Notes under the pieces: model-generated
What the model was told of the DNA's origin: nothing
Seen by the model: only the letters and a program-made list of their open reading frames with translations
The model's database searches: none
Shown here: positions 34,370 to 43,940 of the stretch, piece after piece
How positions within the stretch are numbered: the stretch's first letter is position 1
Layout of the letters: every line of letters begins with the position of its first letter
Source: Candidatus Gastranaerophilales bacterium
GTDB taxonomy: Bacteria; Cyanobacteriota; Vampirovibrionia; Gastranaerophilales; Gastranaerophilaceae
Length of the DNA stretch: 64,000 nt
Direction of reading: 5' to 3'
Assembly (NCBI GenBank): GCA_944326585.1
Contig: CALVEN010000001.1
Coordinates: forward strand, 372,001-436,000
Program-made: the position numbers and the translations under genes

Positions 34370-35635
34370 ATGTCAGAAGAATTACAAGAGATAAATGACG
34401 TTGTAAAAGAAATAGCAATGTTTATTCAGGAAGATAAAAGTGTAAAGCCTGATTTTGAGGAGTATTTAAAAACGGTCAGCGGGTCTATGAACCTTCAGGC
34501 AGCATATTTTAATTATATTTTTGAACGTAATCTCGGGATGAAAAGTATTCCTGAATTGTATATTGAAAATTCTAAAAAGCTTTCCGCATCGCATAAAAAA
34601 ATTGCTGAAGCGCTTAAAAAATCAGTTTCATCAGTTTTTGAAGTCAAAAAAGTTATGAAAAGCGGGTTTGAACTTTATAATGTAATTAACGAACGGATTT
34701 ATAATGTTACATCACTTGTAAAAATGACCTCATTTAGGGGCGTTGGCGGCGGTCAATTTGTAATTGCGCGAATTTTTGAGTATAAAAAAGTTTATTATTT
34801 GCTGGAAATTTCGGGAGTTCTTTCTGCCAGCAGAAAAGACGATGCCCTGAGGTTTGCGGTTGCCAAAATTATAGAAAATCCCGAACTTGTTTATGAAGAT
34901 AATCCCGGCAAATTAAAAGAAATAGAAAAGGATATAAAAAAGGTTCACAAAAGCTTTTTGGAATATTTCGGCACAGATGAAGTCGTTACGACCAACAAAT
35001 ATGCCGATGATTTAATCGGAATGTTTAATGATTATGCTGAAGGCGGCGAAAAAACCGACTGGCATGATAAGATTAAGCTGCCTGAAGAATACAAATTTTT
35101 TAACGTTAACGAATTCCATAATTCTTATGAGAATTTTTTGGAAAATTCACTGGGCGGATTTTCTTCTCACAGTGAGGAATACGACGTAGGCGTTATTTTT
35201 GATGAAGAACTCGGAATGTATGCAATTCCGTTTTACGGAACGTTTAACAAAATTTTTGAGGCAAAAGATTATACAAAAATCGTTAATTTTGACAAATGTA
35301 TTGAGTATTTTTTGAATAATGACAAATTTTCAGCAAATTTGATTAAAAGAGTTGCCGAAAAACATGAAAATTTTCTGAAAGTTGTCAATGCCGTTTTAGG
35401 ATGTGATATGACGCTTGACGAAATTCTTAAAAAATACAAATCCCGTTATCTGGATAAAAAAATTGTTTCCTCAACAACGGTTCTTTACCGCTCAAAAGCG
35501 TTTTCAAATACTCTGGGAATTATTGAGGAAGAAGAAAACAGACCAAAAATTGAAATTGATCACAAAATAGGCAGGAATGATCCGTGTCCTTGCGGAAGCG
35601 GTAAAAAATACAAAAAATGCTGCGGGTGTGTGTAA
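34370..35635 (+). CDS. SEC-C zinc-finger-tailed protein of unknown function
   Basis: A 421-residue cytoplasmic protein. The last 28 residues carry the SEC-C metal-binding motif ([17 protein letters not shown]), as in the tail of SecA and in many proteins of unknown role. The remainder is mostly helical and charged with no domain I recognise. GGGGAGAG lies about 5 bases before the ATG and TATTAT just above it could be the -10. It is convergent with maf. Confidence 0.8.
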   Translation: MSEELQEINDVVKEIAMFIQEDKSVKPDFEEYLKTVSGSMNLQAAYFNYIFERNLGMKSIPELYIENSKKLSASHKKIAEALKKSVSSVFEVKKVMKSGFELYNVINERIYNVTSLVKMTSFRGVGGGQFVIARIFEYKKVYYLLEISGVLSASRKDDALRFAVAKIIENPELVYEDNPGKLKEIEKDIKKVHKSFLEYFGTDEVVTTNKYADDLIGMFNDYAEGGEKTDWHDKIKLPEEYKFFNVNEFHNSYENFLENSLGGFSSHSEEYDVGVIFDEELGMYAIPFYGTFNKIFEAKDYTKIVNFDKCIEYFLNNDKFSANLIKRVAEKHENFLKVVNAVLGCDMTLDEILKKYKSRYLDKKIVSSTTVLYRSKAFSNTLGIIEEEENRPKIEIDHKIGRNDPCPCGSGKKYKKCCGCV

Positions 35636-36196
35636 TTATTCAAAGCTTTTAAGCAGTTTTTGAAAAGATTTTGACGAAATACCTATGATATTTTCAAAAT
35701 CACCCTCGACTGATTTGATGTAACCTTTTGGCATTTCCTGAATTCCGTAAGATCCTGCTTTGTCTAAAGGTTTGTAATTTTCTATGTAACTTTTTATCAT
35801 TTCGTCTGTCAGATTTTCAAAAGTTACACTGCTTGTGGTTGAATTTTTGCGGCAAATACCGGTTTGTGTATTTATTATTACAATTGAGGTAACAACTTTG
35901 TGAGTTTTTCCTGACAGTTTTTTGAGCATTAAAAAGGCATCTCGTTCATCTTCCGGTTTTTCAAGGATTTCATTGTTCAAAACAACAACCGTGTCCGCTC
36001 CGATTACAAGCGCCGGCTCTTTTATTTTGTCTGCAACAGCTTTTGCCTTGTTATAAGCTAAATTTTCTGCGTAATCATAAGAAAAAGCCGTCTTCGTGTG
36101 GTTTTCCACATACGGAGACGGAATGATTTCCAATTTGTAATCCTTTAAAATTTCGGCTCTTCTGGGAGATGAAGACGCCAGGATCATTTTTCCCAT
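35636..36196 (-). CDS. maf: Maf family nucleoside triphosphate pyrophosphatase
   Basis: House-cleaning enzyme that hydrolyses non-canonical or excess dTTP/UTP-type nucleotides to monophosphates. 186 residues with the family signatures ILASSSPRR at residue 4, VIGADTVV near 68, KPEDERDAFLML near 80 and KAGSYGIQE near 155. I chose the ATG at 36196 because AAGGA sits 7 bases upstream and the product then starts right before the conserved motif. Longer in-frame starts up to 36256 are possible. Confidence 0.92.
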   Translation of the reverse strand: MGKMILASSSPRRAEILKDYKLEIIPSPYVENHTKTAFSYDYAENLAYNKAKAVADKIKEPALVIGADTVVVLNNEILEKPEDERDAFLMLKKLSGKTHKVVTSIVIINTQTGICRKNSTTSSVTFENLTDEMIKSYIENYKPLDKAGSYGIQEMPKGYIKSVEGDFENIIGISSKSFQKLLKSFE

Positions 36197-36286
36197 TCCC
36201 TGTTCCTTTTTGCTGTTATGTTTTTGTAAAACGTCTGCAGTCATTTTCAAAAACATTTTATCACAAAATGAACAAAAAACTTTTTA

Positions 36287-36526
36287 TTAATATTGTTGTG
36301 CTGTTTTGTTATATCTCGCAGATCGCGCATTAATTGCATAGCACGCAATATTCAGTCGCTGTTTTAAAAGCATCATATTTTTGTGCATGCTTGCATAATC
36401 ATTCATTGCCCCCATCATTTTTTGCGGGTCAATCATTGATTCAATGTTTTCGTGATTGTCTACTTTTTCATCAGCATACTTTTTGACCAATAATTGGTCG
36501 ATGTAATCTTCAGCACCTATTGCCAT
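36287..36526 (-). CDS. Small unrecognised helical protein
   Basis: A 79-residue protein with GGGAGGA upstream of its ATG. Helix-rich and methionine-rich (IDPQKMMGAMNDYASMHKNMM), then an Ala/Arg segment and a polar tail. No membrane segment or known motif. Lies between maf and the divergent U32-like gene. Confidence 0.6.
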   Translation of the reverse strand: MAIGAEDYIDQLLVKKYADEKVDNHENIESMIDPQKMMGAMNDYASMHKNMMLLKQRLNIACYAINARSARYNKTAQQY

Positions 36527-36663
36527 AAGATCCTCCCTATTCAGTTGTCCTCTTTCCTAAGAAAAATAATCCTTAATATCCTATATATATACTAAGTATA
36601 TTCTTCCCTAAAAATTGCTTATTTTTTCGTTTTATCTTTACATTTGTTAATAAAATAATATGA

Positions 36664-36669
36664 TATAAT
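36664..36669 (+). promoter_or_regulatory. Extended -10 of the leaderless U32-like gene
   Basis: TGATATAAT with the hexamer ending six bases before the ATG at 36676. No SD. Confidence 0.6.
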
Positions 36670-36675
36670 AATTTT

Positions 36676-38316
36676 ATGAAAGAGATTGTTATTACTGCAC
36701 CGGTCAAAAAGCCCGAAGATATTGAACTTTTTAGCAGTCAGACCAATTGCAGGGATTATTATGTTTATTATAAAAAGTTTTTGGACAATAATTTTGATTA
36801 TGTAAAAGAGTTTGTCGAAGCTGCAAAAAAGTGCAGATGTCACATATTTATAAACTTCAAGCATGACATAACGGAAGAGAATTTGCCTGAGATTAAAAAG
36901 ATGCTGAAATTTTTAAAGACAGCAGGAATTGACGGAATTTTTATAAACAGTTTTGCAATTTTGGAAGCGATAAAGGTTTTCAAATTGCCGTTTAAGGTAA
37001 TTGTGGATTCTTATTTCGATATTCATAACCTTGCAGGGATTGATTTTATAAACAGTTTTCATAAAGTTGACGGCATAATTATTACGGAAGAAATTTATAT
37101 GAAAAATATCGCAAAGATTAAGAAGTATACAAAACTTCCGCTTGCTATAGATTCAGATAATCTTCCTTGGTGTGCCGAGGATATAAAAAAAATAAAGGCT
37201 ATTGATAATGTTGTTATCAAAGGTAAATTCGCAAATTCCGAGGAAATCCTTGAAGGGATTCAGCTTGTTGAAAAAATTCTTGAAAAGCCGAAACTTTTTA
37301 AAAATCAAAAATTACCTTTTAAGCATGTCCGCAAAAGTATTTATCAGACAAACCATTTTTCGGGTGAGATGATATGTGCGGAAGGCAAGGATTTTAAATT
37401 TAGAAGAAATATTCAGAATTTTGAATGGGATGTTAAACGAACGAAAACGCCTAAAGATTTGACATATGATAATGTTTATCGTTTGAATTTGAGACTTTCG
37501 GCTCTTTCTCAGGTCAATGAACTTGAAAAATATATTAAAAAAATAGGCACAAATCCGATTTATTCAATAGAATACGGAGAGATACTTTCGACGTGTGATC
37601 TTGTGAACAGCAGTTTTAGCCAGCTTATTACGAAAGTGAGAAAATTTTGTTATAAAAATGACATTAAATTTCAGCTCTCAACGCCGAAAATTCTTATTGA
37701 ACGTGATTTTGACAGGGTTTACGAATATGTAAAACAGTTATTACTGGAAGAACCCGCGCCTGATTCGTTGATAATCAATAATATCGGATATTTCTGGGCT
37801 TTTATAAATGATTCCGATATAAACCATATTCCGCTCGAAATCGGGCAGGGGATAAATTTGCTGAACAGTCTTTCGATTAAATGCTTAAACAATCTTGCGC
37901 CTATTGATACGGTGGATTTTACGTCATTTAAGGACATGGAAAGCGCGATAAAAACTATTAAAAAGATTAGGAATGATATTCCGAATCGTAAATACACAAT
38001 CGCGGGAAACAAAAAAGTTCCGAGTATGGGGCTGTGTCCGTTGAATAATGACAGCGCGATAATTTCGCGTTTATCGTGTAAGGCGCCATGCCATAAAGGC
38101 GGATTTGCGTTAAAAGACCCTTCATTGAAAAAAATTTTTCCGTTCACCTGTGACGGTTTTTGCAGAATGCATATGTTTGAAGACACTGTCATGCAGGATT
38201 TTTCGTGTATAAAAGAATTATCCGATGCCGGAGTTAATGAATTTGTCTTTGATTTTAGTGCTTTAGATGCAAAATATATTCCTGTGTTATTGAATGAATA
38301 TTTTCAGAGCTTATAG
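36676..38316 (+). CDS. U32 peptidase-like protein with Cys-rich C-terminus
   Basis: A 546-residue protein that resembles the U32 family, whose characterised members are mostly Fe-S proteins for RNA or ubiquinone hydroxylation rather than peptidases. The N-terminal 200 residues form a TIM-barrel-like pattern (IFINSFAILEAIKVF). A second half contains SIEYGEILS and a Cys-rich end with GLCPLNN, SCKAPCHKGGF and CDGFCRMHMFED, which could ligate a cluster. Similarity is limited, so the family call is moderate. Likely leaderless. Confidence 0.5.
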   Translation: MKEIVITAPVKKPEDIELFSSQTNCRDYYVYYKKFLDNNFDYVKEFVEAAKKCRCHIFINFKHDITEENLPEIKKMLKFLKTAGIDGIFINSFAILEAIKVFKLPFKVIVDSYFDIHNLAGIDFINSFHKVDGIIITEEIYMKNIAKIKKYTKLPLAIDSDNLPWCAEDIKKIKAIDNVVIKGKFANSEEILEGIQLVEKILEKPKLFKNQKLPFKHVRKSIYQTNHFSGEMICAEGKDFKFRRNIQNFEWDVKRTKTPKDLTYDNVYRLNLRLSALSQVNELEKYIKKIGTNPIYSIEYGEILSTCDLVNSSFSQLITKVRKFCYKNDIKFQLSTPKILIERDFDRVYEYVKQLLLEEPAPDSLIINNIGYFWAFINDSDINHIPLEIGQGINLLNSLSIKCLNNLAPIDTVDFTSFKDMESAIKTIKKIRNDIPNRKYTIAGNKKVPSMGLCPLNNDSAIISRLSCKAPCHKGGFALKDPSLKKIFPFTCDGFCRMHMFEDTVMQDFSCIKELSDAGVNEFVFDFSALDAKYIPVLLNEYFQSL

Positions 38317-38415
38317 TGTTTTATATAAAAATTAGAACAAATGGTGCGGCAATACATTGTGTTAACATTGATAATATTGCATTAGGATATAGTAACTTTT
38401 ATTTAACACAAATTC

Positions 38416-38444
38416 TTGTAATAAAACCATATTTTTAATATAAT
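38416..38444 (+). promoter_or_regulatory. Promoter of the kdsA-MBL-pheS operon (leaderless)
   Basis: TTGTAA (38416-38421), 17-base spacer, TATAAT (38439-38444), then six bases to the kdsA ATG. Confidence 0.7.
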
Positions 38445-38450
38445 AGAGAT

Positions 38451-39275
38451 ATGGAAATAATAAAAAAACTTAAATTGAAAGATTTTGAAATCGGCGGGGA
38501 TAAATTAACTATCCTTGCAGGTCCCTGCGCTGCCGAAAGCATGGAAATTCTGGATGAAACAGCAAAAGGCTTAAAAAAAATAACAAAAAAATTGGATATT
38601 AATTTTGTATTCAAATCATCTTTTGACAAGGCAAACCGTTCTTCTATAAATTCATACAGGGGACCGGGCTTAGAAAAAGGGCTTGAAATGCTTCAAACAA
38701 TTAAGTCAAAATATGATATACCCATTGTGACTGATATCCACACACCGGATCAGGCGGAGCCTGTCAGTGAAGTTGCCGATATACTTCAAATTCCCGCGTT
38801 TTTATGCAGACAGACAGATTTACTTGTAGCTGCAGCAAAAACGGGTAAGATTGTAAACATTAAAAAGGGACAATTTTTAGCACCCGAGCAGATGGGACCT
38901 CTGGTCAAAAAAGTTGAAGATTCCGGCAATAACAATATCTTACTTACCGACAGAGGCACCTCTTTCGGCTACAATAATTTAGTTGTAGATTTCAGAGCGA
39001 TTCCTATAATGCTTGAATTCGGATACCCGGTTGTATTTGACGCAACCCACAGTGTGCAGCTTCCTGGTGCAAACGGTACAAGTTCCGGCGGTGACAGAAG
39101 ATTTGTACCTCCGCTTGCGAAAGCTGCTATGGCAGCAGGCGCCAATGCATTATTCTTTGAAGTTCATCCGGATCCTGATAAAGCTTTGTGCGACGGGCCG
39201 AATATGATTGCATTAAAAGATGCTGAAGAACTTTTTAAACAATGTAAAGATATTTTTGAGATTGTGAGAAAATGA
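38451..39275 (+). CDS. kdsA: 3-deoxy-D-manno-octulosonate 8-phosphate synthase
   Basis: Condenses arabinose-5-phosphate with phosphoenolpyruvate to make KDO-8-phosphate for lipopolysaccharide. 274 residues with LAGPCAAESMEIL near 23, FKSSFDKANRSS near 60, GPGLEKGLEML, IVTDIHTPDQAE near 95 and FFEVHPDPDKALCDGPNMI near 230. Evidence that the host makes a KDO-containing outer membrane. It overlaps the next gene by four bases (ATGA). Confidence 0.96.
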   Translation: MEIIKKLKLKDFEIGGDKLTILAGPCAAESMEILDETAKGLKKITKKLDINFVFKSSFDKANRSSINSYRGPGLEKGLEMLQTIKSKYDIPIVTDIHTPDQAEPVSEVADILQIPAFLCRQTDLLVAAAKTGKIVNIKKGQFLAPEQMGPLVKKVEDSGNNNILLTDRGTSFGYNNLVVDFRAIPIMLEFGYPVVFDATHSVQLPGANGTSSGGDRRFVPPLAKAAMAAGANALFFEVHPDPDKALCDGPNMIALKDAEELFKQCKDIFEIVRK

Positions 39276-39886
39276 TTATTAAAACATTTACGGCAGGTCC
39301 TATTGATGCCAACAACTACCTTTTAATCGACGGGAATGAAGCTGTCTTAATTGACTGTTCCGAGGTTAAACACGAAATATTAAAAGAACTTGAGGGCAAA
39401 ATTTTAAAATATATTTTGCTCACTCACGGTCATTTTGACCATGTTTTAGGTATAAACGGCATGAAAGAAAAAACAGGGGCAGAAGTGCTTGTAAATAAAA
39501 ATGATGTTGCCAGAATGGAAGAATCCGCAAGTATTATGAAAACATTCGGTGTTCAAGGTGTTGAAATTCCGCATGCCGACGGGTTTATAAATGACGGGGA
39601 TATAATAGAATTCGGCAATACCAAAATCAAAGCAATTGCGACTCCGGGTCATACAGAAGGCGGCATGTGCTACCTTGTTGACGACAAACTTTTTTCGGGA
39701 GATACTTTATTTAAAGGTACTGTCGGAAGATGCGACCTTGCAGGCGGAAATTTAAAAAAGCTGTCCGACAGCGTGAATAACAAACTTTTCGCAATGGATG
39801 AAAATATTACGGTCTATCCGGGACACGGCCCCGAAACCACTATAGCTTATGAAAAACAATATAATGAAATAAGAGGATTAATATGA
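39272..39886 (+). CDS. MBL-fold metallo-hydrolase (glyoxalase II-like)
   Basis: 204-residue metallo-beta-lactamase fold hydrolase. Metal ligands visible in LLTHGHFDHVLG (HxHxDH) near residue 50, ATPGHTEGGMCYL near 125, SGDTLFKGTVGR near 147 and YPGHGPET near 190. Similar to small hydroxyacylglutathione-hydrolase-like proteins; natural substrate unknown. Translationally coupled to kdsA upstream and pheS downstream by ATGA overlaps. Confidence 0.88.
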   Translation: MIIKTFTAGPIDANNYLLIDGNEAVLIDCSEVKHEILKELEGKILKYILLTHGHFDHVLGINGMKEKTGAEVLVNKNDVARMEESASIMKTFGVQGVEIPHADGFINDGDIIEFGNTKIKAIATPGHTEGGMCYLVDDKLFSGDTLFKGTVGRCDLAGGNLKKLSDSVNNKLFAMDENITVYPGHGPETTIAYEKQYNEIRGLI

Positions 39887-40917
39887 AAACTCAACTGGAA
39901 AATATTTACAAAAATGCCGCACAAGATCTTGAAAAAGCTTCTTCAATCAGCGACATTGAAGAAATAAGAGGTAAATATTTAAGCCGTAAAGGCGAATTTA
40001 ACGAAATAAAAAAAGGCTTAAAAGATTTGTCCGACGCGGATAAAAGAATAATCGGGTCATTGGCAAATGAAATTACCCGAAAGCTTGAAGACGCTTTAAA
40101 AAGTAAATATGATGAGTTTTATAAAAAAGAGCTTAATGAAAAACTTGAAAAAGAAAAACTTGATGTAACTTTACCGGGCAAATTCACACCCGTCGGGCAT
40201 ACACATCCTATTACATCAACAACAAACGAAATTGTATCAATTTTTCAAACTCTTGGATTCTCGGTTGTAAGCGATGAGTTATCTCCAGAGGTGGAAACGG
40301 AATATTACAACTTTGATATGCTGAACGTTCCGAAAGACCATCCTGCACGTGATGTTCAAGATACTTTTTACACAAAACTTGCTAAAAATGTTGTGTTAAG
40401 AAGTCAGACGTCAGGCGCGCAAATTCACGCAATGGAAGGCAAAAATCCTCCGATAAGAGTTATTTCACCGGGCAGAGTTTACAGAAACGAAAACATTAAT
40501 GCACGCAAAAACAACTTTTTCCATCAAATTGAAGGCTTATACGTTGATAAAGGCATCACTTTCGGGGACTTAAAGGGGGTTTTAAACGAATTTATCAGAA
40601 TCTACTTCGGTGCAAGCCGTCCGACAAGGTTCAGAAGCAGCTTTTTCCCGTTCACGGAACCTTCTGCGGAAGTTGACGTACAATGTATTATGTGTGAAGG
40701 TAAAGGCTGCAGAACATGCTCCGGTACCGGCTGGCTGGAAATATTAGGCGCAGGCATGGTTGACCCGAATGTTTTACGCGGTGTCGGAATTGATCCGGAT
40801 GTTTATTCTGGTTTTGCGTTCGGTATGGGCATTGAAAGACTTGCAATGCTAAAATACGCAATCGACGACATCAGATTGTTCTTCAACGATGACGTAAGAT
40901 TTTTGGAACAGTTCTAA
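39883..40917 (+). CDS. pheS: Phenylalanyl-tRNA synthetase alpha subunit
   Basis: Catalytic subunit of PheRS. 344 residues: N-terminal coiled coil (1-95), then the class II core with HPARDVQDTFY near 148, motif 2 RVYRNENINARKNNFFHQIEG near 200, a Cys-bearing loop CIMCEGKGCRTCSGTGW near 265 and motif 3 FGMGIERLAMLKY near 316. The C-terminal DDVRFLEQF is standard. Unusually pheT, which almost always follows, is absent; the next gene is on the other strand. Confidence 0.95.
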   Translation: MKTQLENIYKNAAQDLEKASSISDIEEIRGKYLSRKGEFNEIKKGLKDLSDADKRIIGSLANEITRKLEDALKSKYDEFYKKELNEKLEKEKLDVTLPGKFTPVGHTHPITSTTNEIVSIFQTLGFSVVSDELSPEVETEYYNFDMLNVPKDHPARDVQDTFYTKLAKNVVLRSQTSGAQIHAMEGKNPPIRVISPGRVYRNENINARKNNFFHQIEGLYVDKGITFGDLKGVLNEFIRIYFGASRPTRFRSSFFPFTEPSAEVDVQCIMCEGKGCRTCSGTGWLEILGAGMVDPNVLRGVGIDPDVYSGFAFGMGIERLAMLKYAIDDIRLFFNDDVRFLEQF

Positions 40918-40937
40918 CTATATTAAAATCATAACAT

Positions 40938-41012
40938 ATACCTTATAATTATTTTCTCGACGACGCTCCCGCCTCCGGCTCCGCTATTGTCTCAAAAACA
41001 ATTATAAGGTAT
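40938..41012. repeat. GC-rich repeat core nested in a 13-bp palindrome (copy A)
   Basis: Arms ATACCTTATAATT (40938-40950) and AATTATAAGGTAT (41000-41012) are perfectly complementary. Between them lies a GC-rich core (about 40954-40992) containing CGACGCTCCCGCCTCCGGCT and CGCTATTGT. The same core occurs in opposite orientation at 43617-43689 with unrelated arms. Lies just behind pheS. Confidence 0.85.
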
Positions 41013-41034
41013 TTGTTTATTCGCACAAACTTTA

Positions 41035-42090
41035 TTACTTAACCACTTTATCCAGCCCGTGGGGTTTATCGACGTTTCTGTGGAGTTTCATAGCCACCTC
41101 AAGCGCCAGAAGCTGAATCATTACAGCCACACAAAAATATTTAACAATTTTGCTTTCGCAATCAATGTTTATATTGAATGTTGAATTAATTTTTACGTTT
41201 TTATTGCCGAGAATACAAATAGGCGGGCGATATTCCTCTTTAATTTTATTCAAATTTTTTGTCGCAATATAGCTTAAATCATCCACCAAAATATAAATAA
41301 GCAAACCCTTATTATTCAAAACCGCCACATGCCCGTGCATAAATTCACCTAAAATGTGGGAGGTAACATTCAAATAAGATGTTTCTTTAATCTTCAACGC
41401 TGCTTCTTTTGCAAGCGCATAGGATATTCCGTCCGCACACACAACAATGTTTTTATATTTGGAAACAAACCTGCCGAGCGTTTTAATTTTCGGACGTAAT
41501 TCATAGGTTTTATCAATATATTGAGGAATAGATATTACTTCGTTAACGTAATTTTCAACATCAATACCCTTTAATTTTGCAAACTTTAAGGCAAGAAGGG
41601 TTACGCACATCATCTGAGAAGTCAAGGATTTAGTTGCGGCAATGCTTCTTTCCACACCGGCATGGCAGCAAACCTTGTAGTCAGAAGCATTCCAGATTGT
41701 AGAATCTTCTTTGTTCGTGATGCATAAGGTTCTGACGCCGAATTGTTTCGCTTTAATCAAAGCTTTATTAGTGTCCGAGGTTTCGCCTGATTGGGTTATA
41801 AAGATATAGAGCATATTTTCGGCATGCGGAATAACAGCTTTAAGCAAAAATTCGCTGGAATAAATTGCACGCGCCTCAAGATTAGCAATACTGCCGAAAA
41901 CATCCGCGCCGTACCTTGCGCAATGATAGGAAGAACCGCTTGCGACAAAGACCACCTGTTCAATCCCTTGAGGAACATCAATCAGGATTTCCTCATTATC
42001 GCCGATATACGTATTTACAAGGTGTTCAAGGATTTTTGACTGTTCAAAAATCTCGCGTTCCATGCTGCTTTTTCTTTTTTTAAAAAACAT
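41035..42090 (-). CDS. SIS-domain sugar isomerase, GlmS-like without glutaminase domain
   Basis: A 351-residue protein matching the isomerase half of glucosamine-6-phosphate synthase: two SIS domains with VVFVASGSSYHCARYGAD near residue 45, ITQSGETSDTNKAL near 95, and AATKSLTSQMMC near 148. KEAALKIKETSYL and ILGEFMHGHVAVL follow near 235-255, then the C-terminal DKPHGLDKVVK. The N-terminal glutamine amidotransferase domain is lacking, so it may act as a deaminase or isomerase with free ammonia (AgaS/NagB-II type). GAGG lies upstream of the ATG. Confidence 0.82.
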   Translation of the reverse strand: MFFKKRKSSMEREIFEQSKILEHLVNTYIGDNEEILIDVPQGIEQVVFVASGSSYHCARYGADVFGSIANLEARAIYSSEFLLKAVIPHAENMLYIFITQSGETSDTNKALIKAKQFGVRTLCITNKEDSTIWNASDYKVCCHAGVERSIAATKSLTSQMMCVTLLALKFAKLKGIDVENYVNEVISIPQYIDKTYELRPKIKTLGRFVSKYKNIVVCADGISYALAKEAALKIKETSYLNVTSHILGEFMHGHVAVLNNKGLLIYILVDDLSYIATKNLNKIKEEYRPPICILGNKNVKINSTFNINIDCESKIVKYFCVAVMIQLLALEVAMKLHRNVDKPHGLDKVVK

Positions 42091-42125
42091 ATTTACCTCG
42101 GAAAATCTTTCGTTGGTGCCTATTA

Positions 42126-43568
42126 TTATCCTAAAATTTCTTTTAACAATTCGTTAACCGCTTTCGGATTAGCTCTGCCTTTGGTTTCTTTCATAACCTG
42201 ACCGACAAAGAAGCCTAAAAGCTGAACTTTACCGTTTCTGTAAGCTGTTACCTGATCAGGATTTGCATCAACAACTTTTTGAGCAATTGCTTTTATTGCT
42301 CCTTCATCACTAATCTGGCTTAAACCTTTTTCTTCAACGATTTGAGAAGCTTTTTTGCCTTCTTTCATCATATCAAAGATAATTTGTTTACCGATATTAT
42401 TTGAAATTGTATTTTTTTCGATCAAAGAAATCAACTCGGCAAGATTTTCAGGAGTTAATTTTGTTTCGTTAATCTCAAGTTTTTCTTCTTTTAAATATGC
42501 TGCAATTTCGCCCATCATAAAGTTGACGGCAATTTTCGGAGTTGCACCGAGCTTCAGCACTTCATCAAAGAAAAGTGCAAGCCCCATCTGTTCAACGATA
42601 ACGTTTGCGTCATACTCACTCAAACCCAAATCCATATAGCGCTTGCGTTTTGCAGACGGCAATTCTGGCATTTTTGATCTGATTTCTTCAACCCATTCTC
42701 TTGAAATTTCTAACGGCATCAAGTCAGGCTCAGGGAAATATCTATAATCATGTGCATCTTCTTTACCGCGCATTGAACGGGTTTCGCGTGAATTGTCATC
42801 CCAGAGTCTTGTTTCTTGAACAACTTTTCCGCCATCTTCGACAATTTCAATTTGTCTGTCTATTTCGTATTCAATAGCTCTTTGAAGTGCCGAAAAACTG
42901 TTTACGTTCTTAATTTCAGCACGTGTGCCGAATTCTTTTGAACCTTTCGGCATAATAGAGATATTGGCATCGCATCTCATGGAGCCTTCTTCAAGGTTAC
43001 CGTCGCAGACGCCTATATATCTTACGATATTACGCAATTCTTCCATATAAGCTCTTGCCTCATCTGAACTTCTCATATCAGGTTCGGATACGATTTCCAA
43101 AAGAGGAGTTCCTGCACGGTTTAGGTCAACAAGAGAATAGCTGGAACCTGCAAGTCCGTCAGCACCTGCATGAACGAGTTTCCCTGCATCTTCTTCCAAA
43201 TGCGCACGGGTAATTCCTATTCTTTTTCCGTTTATATCAATGTGACCGTTTACGCAAATCGGTTCATCGTATTGAGAGATTTGATACCCCTTCGGCAAAT
43301 CGGGGTAGAAGTATTGTTTTCTGTCGAATTTGCAGCGGGAAGGGATTTCGCAATTCAAGGCAAGCCCTGTTAAAATTCCCATATTGACGGCTTCTTTATT
43401 CAAAACCGGCAAAACACCCGGCATACCAAGGGTAATCGGACTGATTTCGGTATTTTGTTCTTTACCGAATTCCGTACCGTCCGGTGCAAATATCTTTGAT
43501 TTGGTCTTTAACTGCGCGTGAACTTCCAAACCTATAACTACTTCATACTTATCTCTCAAATTTTCCAT
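42126..43568 (-). CDS. gatB: Aspartyl/glutamyl-tRNA amidotransferase subunit B
   Basis: Part of GatCAB, which amidates misacylated Glu-tRNA-Gln and Asp-tRNA-Asn. 480 residues with [17 protein letters not shown] near the N-terminus, [17 protein letters not shown] near 90, [10 protein letters not shown] near 125, and [20 protein letters not shown] near 150. The C-terminal helical YqeY-like tRNA-binding tail ends in [22 protein letters not shown] precedes the ATG. gatA and gatC are not adjacent. Confidence 0.97.
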   Translation of the reverse strand: MENLRDKYEVVIGLEVHAQLKTKSKIFAPDGTEFGKEQNTEISPITLGMPGVLPVLNKEAVNMGILTGLALNCEIPSRCKFDRKQYFYPDLPKGYQISQYDEPICVNGHIDINGKRIGITRAHLEEDAGKLVHAGADGLAGSSYSLVDLNRAGTPLLEIVSEPDMRSSDEARAYMEELRNIVRYIGVCDGNLEEGSMRCDANISIMPKGSKEFGTRAEIKNVNSFSALQRAIEYEIDRQIEIVEDGGKVVQETRLWDDNSRETRSMRGKEDAHDYRYFPEPDLMPLEISREWVEEIRSKMPELPSAKRKRYMDLGLSEYDANVIVEQMGLALFFDEVLKLGATPKIAVNFMMGEIAAYLKEEKLEINETKLTPENLAELISLIEKNTISNNIGKQIIFDMMKEGKKASQIVEEKGLSQISDEGAIKAIAQKVVDANPDQVTAYRNGKVQLLGFFVGQVMKETKGRANPKAVNELLKEILG

Positions 43569-43616
43569 TATCTTCTCCTTATCGTATGATAATTATAGCA
43601 TAAAAAAACATAAAAA

Positions 43617-43689
43617 ATAAAGATATAAGGTTTCGAAACAATAGCGAAGCCGGAGGCGGGAGCGTCGTTGAGAAACTTTATATCTTTAT
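43617..43689. repeat. GC-rich repeat core nested in a 12-bp palindrome (copy B)
   Basis: Arms ATAAAGATATAA (43617-43628) and TTATATCTTTAT (43678-43689) are perfect complements, extended inward by GTTTC/GAAAC. The core (about 43634-43672) is the reverse complement of copy A with three or four changes, while the arms share nothing with copy A. Lies between gatB and the xre gene. Confidence 0.85.
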
Positions 43690-43691
43690 AA

Positions 43692-43922
43692 TCATACCTT
43701 ATTTTTCGGAACAGCCTTATAAAGGTCATCCAACGGAATATTCAAAACAGTTGCTATGTCATATACTATAAAGGCTGAAGGGGTTTGGTTTCCTTTTTCT
43801 ATTTTTCTGATGGTATTTTCGCTGACATCAATCAACTCGGCAAGTTTATTTTGAGATAAATTTTTTCTTACCCTTTCTGCTCTTATATTACTTGCTAAAA
43901 TGTTTAATCTGGTATCTCTCAT
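43692..43922 (-). CDS. XRE-family HTH transcriptional regulator
   Basis: A 76-residue single-domain DNA-binding protein of the Cro/CI type. The HTH lies at about residues 10-62 (RKNLSQNKLAELIDVSENTIRKIEKGNQTPS). I chose the ATG at 43922 because the product then starts 10 residues before the domain and a -10 box (AATAAT, 43930-43935) with TTGATA 17 bases further ends seven bases before it, suggesting a leaderless message. Longer in-frame starts would run through the promoter region. It is divergent from a 61-residue protein and an inverted-repeat operator candidate lies between them. Confidence 0.85.
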   Translation of the reverse strand: MRDTRLNILASNIRAERVRKNLSQNKLAELIDVSENTIRKIEKGNQTPSAFIVYDIATVLNIPLDDLYKAVPKNKV

Positions 43923-43940
43923 TTGTTTTATTATTGCATA

